The position numbers and the translations under genes were made by a program. A stretch of DNA of 64,000 nucleotides. Origin: Methylorubrum suomiense (GTDB lineage: Bacteria > Pseudomonadota > Alphaproteobacteria > Rhizobiales > Beijerinckiaceae). Where the stretch lies: assembly GCF_022179765.1 (NCBI RefSeq), contig NZ_BPRE01000003.1, positions 248,001-312,000 of the forward strand, given 5' to 3'. The notes beneath the pieces were generated by a model that was not told where the DNA came from, made no database searches, and saw nothing but the letters and a program-made list of their open reading frames with translations. This document shows, piece by piece, positions 34,412-42,849 of this stretch (position 1 is its first letter; each line of letters starts with the position of its first letter).

Positions 34412-35404
34412 TCATCGGCTGGGCCGGTGCAGGGAATCCGCGAAGGTCGGCGGCGGGGGCGCGTGGCGGGAGGCCAACCGGTCGAGGAGGACGTGGGGCA
34501 CGGTGAGCGCGGAGAGCATCTGCAGGGTCAGGGTCAGAAGCGTCGCCGTCGGATCGGCCGAGCCGGAGGCGTAGAGCGGCCACAGGGCCGCGCCGAGCCC
34601 GAGGGTCAGGCCGAAGATCGGCAGGGCGGCGAGGACGGCCCGCCCCATCGTGTCGATGCCGGGCGCCCGCACCGGGTCGCGGACCAGGGCGCGCATGTGG
34701 CGGGGACCGTGGAGCGTGACGAAGTAGAGGGCGAAGGCCGTGAGCGGCGGCAGCAGCCAGAAGGCCGCGGCGAGGCCCGCCAGTTCGGCCAGCATCGCCC
34801 GTCGCGGCGGATGGGCCGCGAGCCGGAACGGCACCACGATCGCGGCAAGGGTGAGCCAGAGCCAGGCGGCGGCCGTCCACCAGGCGGGCAGCTGCGCCAT
34901 CGGAACCCGCGTGACGACCGCGAAAATGTCGGCGGTCGCCTCGGGATGCAGCAAGGCCGGCAGGGCGATCGGCAATCCGCCGCGCAGGAAGGCCTCCACG
35001 GGCCGGCCCGGACCGGCATCCTCCTCGCCGAAATGCAGGACCGACAGCGCGAGGAAGCCGGCCAGGGTGGGAAGCGGCGTGACCTGCCACGCCAGGAGAA
35101 TCAGCGCGGAGAGGCCGAGATACGGCAGGGCGAAAACGCCGAACCAGAGCCGTCCGTAGCGGGGGCGCAGGAGCGGCGCCGCCACGGCGCCGTCGAGGGC
35201 CCCGTGCGGCACCCCCAGCACGATCACCGCGCCGAGCGCCGCGAGCCAGGACGCCTCGCGCGGGAGGAGCGCCGAGGCGATCAGCCCGCACGCGACCAGG
35301 GCCGCGCCCAGCTGCGCAAGCCCCAGCCCCGCGATGCGGAGAGGGCGGCCCGCCCGAACGGACCCCGTGCCGAGCGGCGCGAAGGGGCGAGCCGCGCCTC
35401 CCAT
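34412..35404 (-). CDS. blh: Brp/Blh family beta-carotene 15,15'-dioxygenase
   Basis: 330 residues, seven or more hydrophobic helices. Blh signatures are GVPHGALDGA, LSVLHFGEEDAG, FVTLHGPRHMRAL and LTVPHVLLDRLA; the four conserved His (in PHG, LHFG, LHGPRH and VPH) bind the catalytic iron. Blh cleaves beta-carotene to two retinals in the membrane. Its ATG 35404 overlaps the last base of the rhodopsin stop codon (TGATG), so the two genes are tightly coupled and the enzyme supplies the chromophore of the upstream pump. Beta-carotene would come from carotenoid genes elsewhere in the genome. Confidence 0.93.
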   Translation of the reverse strand: MGGAARPFAPLGTGSVRAGRPLRIAGLGLAQLGAALVACGLIASALLPREASWLAALGAVIVLGVPHGALDGAVAAPLLRPRYGRLWFGVFALPYLGLSALILLAWQVTPLPTLAGFLALSVLHFGEEDAGPGRPVEAFLRGGLPIALPALLHPEATADIFAVVTRVPMAQLPAWWTAAAWLWLTLAAIVVPFRLAAHPPRRAMLAELAGLAAAFWLLPPLTAFALYFVTLHGPRHMRALVRDPVRAPGIDTMGRAVLAALPIFGLTLGLGAALWPLYASGSADPTATLLTLTLQMLSALTVPHVLLDRLASRHAPPPPTFADSLHRPSR

Positions 35405-36156
35405 CACGCTGCCCGGCGCAGCGGCGCGGCGGGGCTGCGGGTCTCGGCCAGGTCGCGATCGACGGCGCGGGTCGTCTGGACCGTCGCCATAAGGCCGTAG
35501 ACCACCTTGGCGGTGAGATCGAGCACGGCGATCACGGCCAGGGCCAGGGCCGGCGAGAGCAGGCCGAGGCCGTCCTGTCCGACGAGCAGCACCGCCGGAT
35601 AGGCGCACCAGACCACGGTGAGGAACACGGCGTTGCGCAGGAAGGCCGCGCGCACGTCGTCGCGCTCCGCCGCGTTCTCCTCGCGCAGCTGCACGAAGAT
35701 CCCGTAGAACACCGCCAGGAACGCGCCGCAGGAGATGGCGAACCACGTCCACTTCACCCAGGCGACCTGCGACAGGCCGAAGGCCAAGGCCGTCACGATC
35801 ATGATCAGATCGGAGCCGATCAGGCCCCAGACGATGGCCGGGCGGCGCATGCCCGAATGCATGGCGGTGCGGGAGAGGCCCAGCAGCAGCAGCGGCGTGG
35901 TGAAGGTCCAATCGATGTAGCGGGCGAAGTAGAACTGGCGCGTCGCCTCCGCCGCGTCGGGCCCGGCCGGGAGGACGAGGCTACCCTGGCCGGTGGCCAT
36001 GGCGAAGTAGGAGCAGGCGGCGATGATCGGCACGATTCCGTGGATGATCGTGTCCGCCTCCTCGGCCTGGGTTCGCCTCTTGCCCAGGAACAGGATGGCG
36101 GCGGCTCCTGCGGCCATGCCGGCAAAGCCGAGCCAGAGCCAGAATTGAGGCGTCAT
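35404..36156 (-). CDS. Microbial rhodopsin, DTG-motif (probable light-driven proton pump)
   Basis: 250 residues, seven membrane helices. Helix C reads RYIDWTFTTPLLLLGL: R79, D82, T86 and G93 match bacteriorhodopsin R82, D85, T89 and D96, giving the motif D-T-G. Helix G reads AVLDLTAKVVYGL with Schiff-base Lys K217 and D213 (BR K216, D212). The donor carboxylate is thus replaced by Gly, the DTG class. Start ATG 36156 has AGAG a few bases upstream; an in-frame extension to 36219 is non-transmembrane. It is the first gene of an operon with blh. It probably pumps protons outward, though sensory use cannot be excluded. Confidence 0.93.
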   Translation of the reverse strand: MTPQFWLWLGFAGMAAGAAAILFLGKRRTQAEEADTIIHGIVPIIAACSYFAMATGQGSLVLPAGPDAAEATRQFYFARYIDWTFTTPLLLLGLSRTAMHSGMRRPAIVWGLIGSDLIMIVTALAFGLSQVAWVKWTWFAISCGAFLAVFYGIFVQLREENAAERDDVRAAFLRNAVFLTVVWCAYPAVLLVGQDGLGLLSPALALAVIAVLDLTAKVVYGLMATVQTTRAVDRDLAETRSPAAPLRRAA

Positions 36157-36667
36157 CGATATCTCTTCGCGATCGTGGGATGAAATGCGCACCCGGAACG
36201 TGGTGCCGCGCACGGGCAATCATGGCCGGCACGGGATGTTTCTAGGACTTCGGTCACAGTCGCGTGAGAACCGTGCCCTCCCGCGAGCCGCGATGGGGCG
36301 ACCTCGTCGAGCTCGCCCGTCGGCCTAACGGACCGGGCGGCCTGCGCCGTTCAGGCCGCGAGAACGTCGGACGGGGGCTCGCGGCCCGCCTTCCCAAGCA
36401 ATCGCCGGGGCGCAGCGGCCGGGATCGTCGGTTCGAAGCGTCGTCATGGCCGCCTGAGACCGCGAAATCCGATCGCGAACCGACGGCGTCGCTACGGATA
36501 CGGAGTCGCATCCGAGACGCCGGCCGTGCATCGGCACCGGCCCGGCCCTTGCACGTCAAACGAGCCTCAGCCCGTTGCGCGAGCGGGATTTTCGGGATTG
36601 ATCTAGAGTTTAAGAAATCCAAATCGGACCGGGGCGGTGTCCCGTCCCAGGGGAGTGACGGACCGAC
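36157..36667. other. Divergent intergenic region between rhodopsin and permease genes
   Basis: 511 bases. It should hold the rhodopsin-blh promoter (minus) and permease promoter (plus). The right part (36590-36640) is A+T-richer and may hold the permease promoter. I do not see clear hexamers, a light-responsive operator or a gene. Confidence 0.4.
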
Positions 36668-38158
36668 ATGGCGGCAGGTTTGGCGAGCGACCTTTTCCGG
36701 ATCAAGACGCTGGAGCGCCTGCGATCCGACGCGGAGGACGGCGAGAACAAGCTGGAGCGCCATCTCGGACCCTGGAGCCTGATCGGGCTCGGGATCGGCG
36801 CGGTGATCGGGGCCGGATTGTTCTCCCTCACCGGCATCGCCGCGGCGGAGCATGCAGGGCCGGCGGTCGTCATCTCCTTCGCCATCGCGGCGATCGGCTG
36901 CGCCTTTGCCGGCATGTGCTACTCGGAACTCGCCGGCATGATCCCGGTGGCGGGTTCGGCCTATACCTACGCCTACGCCACGATGGGCGAGTTCATCGCC
37001 TGGATCATCGGCTGGGACCTCGTGCTCGAATACGCGGTTGGCGCCGCCACCGTCTCGGTGAGCTGGTCGCGCTACGTCACGCGCTTCCTGCACGACACGC
37101 TGGGGATCACCCTACCGGGCACCTTGGTCCACTCGCCGTTCGAGACCTACCAGCTCGCCGACGGCACCATGGCCCACGGCCTCGTCAACCTCCCGGCGAT
37201 CTTCATCATCGTCGCCGCCTCGGCGCTGCTGATGATCGGCATCCGGGAATCGGCCCGCGTCAACGGCGTCGTGGTGCTGGTGAAGATCGTCGTCGTCCTC
37301 ACCGTGATCGGGGTGGGCCTGTTCTACGTCAAAGCCCAGAATTACGACCCCTTCCTCCCCGCCAATACCGGCAATTTCGGCGAGTATGGCTGGAGCGGCG
37401 TGATGCGCGCGGCGGGCGTGGTGTTCTTCGCCTATGTCGGGTTCGACGCGGTCTCGACCGCGGCGCAGGAGGCCAAGAATCCTCAGCGCAACATGATGAT
37501 CGGCATCCTCGGCTCGCTGTTCATCTGCACGATCCTCTACATCGCCTTCGCGGGCGTGCTGACCGGCCTCGTCCATTACGATGCCATGAAGGGCGACGCC
37601 GCCCCGGTGAACACGGCCATCGCCCAGACGCCGTTCCCCTGGCTCAAGGGCCTCGTCACCTTCGGCGTGATCTGCGGCTTCTCGACCGTGATCCTCGTGC
37701 TGCTGCTCGGCCAGAGCCGGGTGTTCTACACCATGAGCCAGGACCGGCTGCTGCCGGGCTTCTTCTCGGCGATCCACCCCACCTGGAAGACGCCCTACCG
37801 CTCGAACCTGTTCTTCATGGTGTTCACCAGCGCGCTGGGCGGCTTCCTGCCGATCTCCCAGCTCGGCCACATGACGAGCATCGGCACGCTGCTCGCCTTC
37901 ATTCTCGTCTGCATCGGCGTCGTCATCCTGCGCCGGACCCAGCCCGACGCGCCCCGCGCCTACCGCACGCCGCTGGTGCCGCTGGTGCCGATCCTCGGCG
38001 TGCTCTCCTGCGCCGCGATGATGGTCTCCCTCGACGGCGAGACCTGGCTGCGCCTGATCATCTGGCTCGCCATCGGGCTCATCATCTACTTCGCCTGGAG
38101 CCGCCGCCACAGCCGCATCGGCCGCGAGGAGGGCGCGGGCGCGACCACGGCGCTGTAG
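36668..38158 (+). CDS. APC-superfamily amino acid permease
   Basis: 496 residues with about 12 membrane helices. The first helix has GLGIGAVIGAGLFSLTG, the G-x-G-x-G unwound substrate site of APC transporters. Conserved blocks include VVFFAYVGFDAVSTAAQEAK and GQSRVFYTMSQDRLLPGFF. It is a secondary transporter of the YfnA/CAT-like cationic or neutral amino acid group. It shows a Shine-Dalgarno-like GGGGAG about 17 bases upstream of ATG 36668, somewhat distant. Substrate cannot be determined from sequence. Monocistronic, with a hairpin downstream. Confidence 0.9.
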   Translation: MAAGLASDLFRIKTLERLRSDAEDGENKLERHLGPWSLIGLGIGAVIGAGLFSLTGIAAAEHAGPAVVISFAIAAIGCAFAGMCYSELAGMIPVAGSAYTYAYATMGEFIAWIIGWDLVLEYAVGAATVSVSWSRYVTRFLHDTLGITLPGTLVHSPFETYQLADGTMAHGLVNLPAIFIIVAASALLMIGIRESARVNGVVVLVKIVVVLTVIGVGLFYVKAQNYDPFLPANTGNFGEYGWSGVMRAAGVVFFAYVGFDAVSTAAQEAKNPQRNMMIGILGSLFICTILYIAFAGVLTGLVHYDAMKGDAAPVNTAIAQTPFPWLKGLVTFGVICGFSTVILVLLLGQSRVFYTMSQDRLLPGFFSAIHPTWKTPYRSNLFFMVFTSALGGFLPISQLGHMTSIGTLLAFILVCIGVVILRRTQPDAPRAYRTPLVPLVPILGVLSCAAMMVSLDGETWLRLIIWLAIGLIIYFAWSRRHSRIGREEGAGATTAL

Positions 38159-38202
38159 GCCCCGGAGCGCGTTTCCCGACCTGCGCAGGCTTCCGAACCC
38201 GT

Positions 38203-38222
38203 GCCGGGCTCGGGAGCCCGGC
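38203..38222. terminator. Hairpin between convergent permease and phosphatase genes
   Basis: GCCGGGCT (38203-38210) and AGCCCGGC (38215-38222) pair across CGGG. No T run follows on either strand. It lies between stops at 38158 and 38319 and may serve both directions. Confidence 0.5.
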
Positions 38223-38318
38223 CATCCGGCGTGTCATCGCGACCGTTGGCTGGGCCGCGTCCTCCGGGGGCCGTTGCCGCCGCGAAGGGTGCGAGGGCGC
38301 GCCGTGATCGGGGCGGCG

Positions 38319-39047
38319 TCATTCGCGCCGCAGGATCTTATCCGTCACGAAGCGCGCTGCCGACCACGTCTTCCGGCTCTCCGTGATCGTCTTGGGGTCG
38401 TACTCGGATGCGACCCAATCCTCGAAGGAGATCGGGTGGGTCTGGCTATGGGTCATGTACGACTTGATGACGTCGTGAAGGATGCCGGTCTTCGCGGAGC
38501 GAATGTGACCATACTTCCACGACAGCTGCCGGATGGCGTCCGAGGCGGGGGCGTTCTCGCGAAACAGCAGAAACAGGGCGGCCACCAGACCGGCCCGATC
38601 CGCCCCCGATTTGCAGTGGATCAGGGCCGGGTACTCGATCGCCTCGAAGATCCGCTTGAGTTCGAGAATTTCCGATCGTTCGGGGGCCTCTCGGGAGCGG
38701 ATGCGGATCTCGTGAAGCGCGATGCCGAGATCCGCGCAGGTTTCCTTCTCCAAGGGCCATGAGCCGTACTCCCTCTGCCCGCGCAGGCAGACGACGCTTC
38801 TCACTCCCTTCCGGTGAAACCCCCTCAGCTGGTTCGGTGTCGGTTGCGCCGACCGCCAAAGATTGCCGCCGCCCACGGAATGAGCGTTCAGGTAGAACAC
38901 CCGGAAGATGCCGTGATCGACGAACAGCATGTTGATCCACGCCCCGAGCCGGTCGCTCCACCCGTGCAGGGGCCGGTCCCACCGCGCGATGCGCGACAAT
39001 CGCCGTTCGTTGCGGCGCCTGAGCTTCTGTTCGCTTTTCTTGTCCAT
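38319..39047 (-). CDS. Protein tyrosine / dual-specificity phosphatase family
   Basis: 242 residues. The N-terminal part (KLRRRNERRLSRIARWDRP) is basic. The phosphatase loop is IHCKSGADRAG, with C145 and R151 of HCxxGxxR. GNLWRSAQPTPNQLRGFHRK is the fold's opening strand. This is the Siw14/DSP-like family often found near surface polysaccharide genes; here a LPS-type GT2 lies 75 bases upstream. It would dephosphorylate tyrosines or a lipid/inositol substrate in the cytosol or at the membrane. Lower G+C than neighbours in its 3' half. Confidence 0.85.
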   Translation of the reverse strand: MDKKSEQKLRRRNERRLSRIARWDRPLHGWSDRLGAWINMLFVDHGIFRVFYLNAHSVGGGNLWRSAQPTPNQLRGFHRKGVRSVVCLRGQREYGSWPLEKETCADLGIALHEIRIRSREAPERSEILELKRIFEAIEYPALIHCKSGADRAGLVAALFLLFRENAPASDAIRQLSWKYGHIRSAKTGILHDVIKSYMTHSQTHPISFEDWVASEYDPKTITESRKTWSAARFVTDKILRRE

Positions 39048-39122
39048 GGTGGGAGCGTTCGACTGAGCTTTCGATCGTGAGCGCGGAAGCCGCGCCGGTT
39101 CGCAGGGCGCTGTGCCGGCGCC

Positions 39123-39902
39123 TCAGCGGACGGGCAGGTCTTTCTTCGCCTTGCCGGAGGAGGAGATGATGATCAGCCGGTAGGTGCGCAGCATCGCGAT
39201 CGTCGCGGCGACGATGAACCCGTACGCGCCGCCGGTGAAATGTCTCTTGAGCAAATAATACTTGAAGAACACGGTGAACGGCTCCACCGCGATCCTTGGA
39301 ATGGTGGACGGGTGAGATTTATTGATTTCCTTGGATTGAAGTTTGTAATATTTGACGTTCTTATCGATAAGGTGGCGGATCGATAGGATGGACTGGTGGA
39401 AGATCGGTCCACTGATGAAGCCCATGTTCTTCCGGTCGAGTTTGACCTCGTCGAAGACGGCGCTGTCCGGAAAACGACAGAAGTTCTTGTTGTAAAGTCT
39501 GATATAGAGATGATAATCGGCAAGCAGTCTCGGCTTGTTCGCGCCAGGGTAGACCTGCTTGATTTTGAACTGATAACCGTAGATTTCGTCGTCGGGCTTG
39601 TTCCGAAACAGGTTTTGAATCTGGGCTCGGGTCTTGTCGGTCAGCCACTCGTCGGCATCGAGATTCAAGATCCAGTCGTGAGCGGTCAGATCCTCCGCGA
39701 ATCTCTTCTGTTGGCCGTATCCGACCCAGGCGTTGTGAAAACACTTGGCGCCGAAGCTCCTGCAGATCTCGATCGTTCTGTCGGAGCTTCCTGAATCGAC
39801 GACGATGATCTCGTCGACGAGATCTCGAACGCTGTTCAGGCAACGGGCGATCCTGTCTTCCTCATTGTACGTGATGATTGTACAGGATATCTTGCGTTGC
39901 AT
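39123..39902 (-). CDS. Family 2 glycosyltransferase, LPS-core (WaaE/KdtX-like)
   Basis: 259 residues, GT-A fold: ISCTIITYNEEDRIARCLNS, EIIVVDSGSSDRTIEICRSF, and DWILNLDADEWLTDKTRA with the DAD metal motif. The layout, including QQKRFAEDL and a C-terminal hydrophobic stretch, matches LPS inner-core glucosyltransferases such as WaaE. Codon use and G+C are lower than the flanking genes, as is common for surface-polysaccharide genes acquired by transfer. The adjacent phosphatase gene on the same strand suggests a mini-operon modifying envelope glycans. Confidence 0.88.
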   Translation of the reverse strand: MQRKISCTIITYNEEDRIARCLNSVRDLVDEIIVVDSGSSDRTIEICRSFGAKCFHNAWVGYGQQKRFAEDLTAHDWILNLDADEWLTDKTRAQIQNLFRNKPDDEIYGYQFKIKQVYPGANKPRLLADYHLYIRLYNKNFCRFPDSAVFDEVKLDRKNMGFISGPIFHQSILSIRHLIDKNVKYYKLQSKEINKSHPSTIPRIAVEPFTVFFKYYLLKRHFTGGAYGFIVAATIAMLRTYRLIIISSSGKAKKDLPVR

Positions 39903-40198
39903 GTGGCGTCAGAGGTCCGGGATCTTGCCGTTCGATGGGTCTGTGCGCCGGGCGACAGCATGCAGCGGGTGAGTATTGAGGCGTGGGGCTAAGGATAGCA
40001 CACCTTGGCCGCCTTGCACCCGACGATCCCTGGGGGCATTAACCGGTCGGCCCGCCACACTTTCCGGATCTTCCGATCGTAGGCAGCCCGACGCCCGAGC
40101 CTGATCTCGGCATTCCGGACGATGCGCCGGATCCCGGTCCTGCCGCGACCCATCCGTCGAAGGAGGTCGCCTCCTCCCCGGCGTCGGAGCCCGGCGGC
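39903..40198. other. Intergenic region, no gene seen
   Basis: 296 bases between same-strand genes. It should carry the glycosyltransferase promoter or leader. No repeat, hairpin with T run or coding frame with family resemblance was found. Confidence 0.35.
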
Positions 40199-41104
40199 TC
40201 AGGCCCGCCGCGCCAGGGCCAGCATCGGCGGCTCGGCCAAGCTCACCAGCGGACGGCCCACCTCGACCGACTGGCGCTCGCGGGCGATGAAGGCGGTCGG
40301 CATCTCCTGCTGCATCTCCGCCTCGACCTTGCGCAGCTGCGCGTCGGAATGACAGGGATGGAGGTGGATGATGGCGAGCGCCTTGGCGCGAGCGGCCTTG
40401 GCCAGTTCCACACCCTTCTGCCAGGTCGAGTGGCCCCAGCCGCAGCAGCGCGAATACTCGCTCTCGGTGAACATGCCGTCGTAGACGATCAGGTCGGCGT
40501 CCTCGACGAAGCGGCAGAGCGTCGGGTCGGGCCAGTTGGCGCCGTGCTCGATGTCGCTGATCACGCAGAGCCGCTTGCCCGCATGGTCGAACCGGAAACC
40601 GGTCGAGCCCTGGGGATGGTCGAGCAGGATCGTGTCGACCCGGGAGCCGTCGGCGAAGGTGAGCGTCTCGCCCGCACGGAAGCCGTGATGGCGGAAGGTG
40701 CAGGGCAGAATGTCGAGGGTGACGGGAAAGAGCGGGGGCGAGAACAGCCGGTCGAGGGCGGCGGCGGCGCTCTCGCCGTCGAGATTCCCGCACCACGTGT
40801 GGATCGTGCGCGCCGCGTCGAGCACGGCGGGCTTGAAGAAGGGCAGGCCGGCGCTGTGGTCGAGGTGAAGATGGCTGAACAGGAGATCGATCTCCCGCGG
40901 CAGGTCGTCGAGGCTCTGGCGCCCGAAGGCGCCGAGCCCGGAGCCCGCATCGATGACGAACAGGCGCTCGCCGCATCGGACTTCGAGACAGGGGGTATTG
41001 CCGCCGAACTCGGCCGTTTCCGGGCCGCTCACCGGCGTCGAGCCGCGTACGCCCCAGAAACGCAGTGTCAGGGCGTCGTCCTTGGCTGGACTCGTCAGGG
41101 TCAT
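40199..41104 (-). CDS. Metallo-beta-lactamase-fold hydrolase
   Basis: 301 residues from ATG 41104. LRFWGVRGSTPVSGPETAEF with FGGNTPCLEV is the opening typical of the PhnP/RNase Z-like branch, and the metal motif is FSHLHLDHSAGLPFF (HxHxDH). Later His and Asp residues occur in LLDHPQGSTGFRF and VYDGMFTESEY. The substrate may be a cyclic phosphate, a lactone or a phosphonate breakdown product; the family is broad. No phn or other diagnostic genes are nearby. A longer in-frame reading to 41533 is not family-like. Confidence 0.85.
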   Translation of the reverse strand: MTLTSPAKDDALTLRFWGVRGSTPVSGPETAEFGGNTPCLEVRCGERLFVIDAGSGLGAFGRQSLDDLPREIDLLFSHLHLDHSAGLPFFKPAVLDAARTIHTWCGNLDGESAAAALDRLFSPPLFPVTLDILPCTFRHHGFRAGETLTFADGSRVDTILLDHPQGSTGFRFDHAGKRLCVISDIEHGANWPDPTLCRFVEDADLIVYDGMFTESEYSRCCGWGHSTWQKGVELAKAARAKALAIIHLHPCHSDAQLRKVEAEMQQEMPTAFIARERQSVEVGRPLVSLAEPPMLALARRA

Positions 41105-41390
41105 GGATCGGTACCGTTGCCCGGGCGGTTCCCGAGCCTTCCACAGTGACAGCGCCGCCGCACGCATCCGCTTGACGATCCGCGGCGGTCCTTCGGCCCT
41201 ACGATAGGGCGGAGTGTACCGCGCTGAGATGGGTGGCGGCCATGCGGGTGCGTGTGCGAGCCCGCACACGTCGTTTTGACCTGTGTGAAACTCGCGCACC
41301 GACGCGAGAGGGTCTGTGCCGAGCTTTGAGTAGGTTTTTGCGGCACAAAATCGAGAAATGCGTCCCGGTTTTGCAAGCAAGGACGATGGC

Positions 41391-42599
41391 TTAACGCTGA
41401 GCCATCCGCTCGACCATGGGTTGCGGTTCGGCGAGAACGGGCGGCCCGATTTCCCCGTCGAGCGAGGCCCGCAGGAGCGTCGGCAGGGTCTCCTGATAGC
41501 GCATCGCGTAGGCGGCGAGGCGGGCCGTCCCACCCGCGTAGGGCGGCCGTTCGGCGATCCGGCGCGGGAAGAACGGCGTGCCCGGCCCGATCACCGCGGC
41601 CCACAGCGTCTCCGGCATGATGGCGGGCGGCGCGGGCTTCCGTCGGGCGGCGATCAGCACGACCTCCTGGCCGGCATAGGCCAGGGCCTCCGGGCGGCTG
41701 ATGTCGCCCACCGGAAACCCCTGGCTGATGCGGTGGGCCCAGAAGGCGTGCTGGCCGCCGTCGGAATAGGTGGTGCGTACGGCGGCGGCCCCCTCCTCCG
41801 CGAGGGCGGCGATGCGCGCCGTCTCGTCCCGGTGCAGCGCCTGGGCGGCGGCCTCCTTGTCCGGGTCCTTCGACGGGGCGAAGGCGTAGCGCCCGTTGGC
41901 GACGCCGACGACCGGCTCCTCCCCGGTCGCCTCGAAGCGGTCGGAGCCTTCCTTGAGCTGGCGCCAGAAGCCGATATTCGGGTCGGTGCGGTGGCGGGCC
42001 ATGTTGGCGGCCGTCATCCGGAACGGGAAGGCCTGGAATTGGAAGGCGCCCTGCCCCCCGGCGAAGGCCTCGCGGGCGACCGCGAACAATTCGCCCGCCA
42101 CCTGATCGGTCATGGCAAAGCAGCCCATCGACGAGCAGATGCCGTGCACCATGATCGCCGAACCGGTGGCGCCGTGCGCCCGGTCGTAGGCATTGGGATA
42201 GCCGATGTCGAAGGAGAGATAGTAGCGCGAGTTCGGGTTCATCTGGCTTTTGGCCACGGTGTAGAACCCCTCCGGCACCTGCCGGTCGCCGTTTCGGGTC
42301 TTCGGCCCGAGCTGCCCCGACCAGCGGCAGATCGGGTAGGTCTTGATCGGGACGTAGCGCCCGGCGCCGTTGCGCTTCCACAGCTCGATCTCGGATTCGC
42401 GCTTGTAGGCCCGCAGCAGGATCGGCGCCGACGCGCTCGTGCCCTTGGCCGCCATCAGCGCCAGGGTCGCGGGCGGAATCGGCTGGCTCGCCTTGTCGGC
42501 CCGGGCGGGCGCCGCGAGCGCGAGCAGGGCCAGGAGGGTCGCCGTCAGCAGGCGCAGGAGAGGGCGCGTCGGGCGTCGTGCGGCGTCGGGGAAGAGCAT
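41391..42599 (-). CDS. L,D-transpeptidase (YkuD/YafK-type) with signal peptide
   Basis: 402 residues from ATG 42599. The N-terminus is a signal peptide (RPLLRLLTATLLALLALAAP then ARA). The mature enzyme shows IELWKRNGAGRYVPIKTYPI, and the catalytic motif SAIMVHGICSSMGCFAMTD (HG-x4-S-x-GC) with Cys as nucleophile. YafK-type enzymes cross-link peptidoglycan (3-3 links) or detach linked lipoproteins in the periplasm. The C-terminal 180 residues after the catalytic domain are less conserved. Polar-growing Rhizobiales rely on L,D-crosslinks, which fits the growth-pole gene in this window. A longer frame to 42848 runs into a repeat. Confidence 0.9.
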   Translation of the reverse strand: MLFPDAARRPTRPLLRLLTATLLALLALAAPARADKASQPIPPATLALMAAKGTSASAPILLRAYKRESEIELWKRNGAGRYVPIKTYPICRWSGQLGPKTRNGDRQVPEGFYTVAKSQMNPNSRYYLSFDIGYPNAYDRAHGATGSAIMVHGICSSMGCFAMTDQVAGELFAVAREAFAGGQGAFQFQAFPFRMTAANMARHRTDPNIGFWRQLKEGSDRFEATGEEPVVGVANGRYAFAPSKDPDKEAAAQALHRDETARIAALAEEGAAAVRTTYSDGGQHAFWAHRISQGFPVGDISRPEALAYAGQEVVLIAARRKPAPPAIMPETLWAAVIGPGTPFFPRRIAERPPYAGGTARLAAYAMRYQETLPTLLRASLDGEIGPPVLAEPQPMVERMAQR

Positions 42600-42712
42600 G
42601 CACCGTCTCGATCGAGACCGGCGGGGAAAGGCCGGCGTCGCCCGCGGCGACGCGGCCCGAGTCCTGTTCGAGGTTTGAGGCGGATTTGCGGGGGCGGCTC
42701 GTCCCGTCCACG

Positions 42713-42827
42713 TCCTCATCCTGAGGCGGCGGCGCGAAGCGTCGCCCTCGAAGGAGGGCTCCAGCCAGCCGCGCGATCCCTGGAAGCCTCCTTCAAGGCC
42801 CGCCCGCGCGGGAAGATCGGGATGGAG
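42713..42827. repeat. Palindromic intergenic repeat, copy 4 (diverged)
   Basis: GTCCTCATCCTGAGGCGGCG, then CCCTCGAAGGAGGGCTCCAG, then AGCCTCCTTCAAGGCCCG follow the same order as the 18379-18492 element, with the right outer arm altered (GAAGATCGGGATGGAG). It sits between the L,D-transpeptidase and ABC genes. Confidence 0.7.
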
Positions 42828-42849
42828 AGTGTTGGGGGGATCGGCCAAG

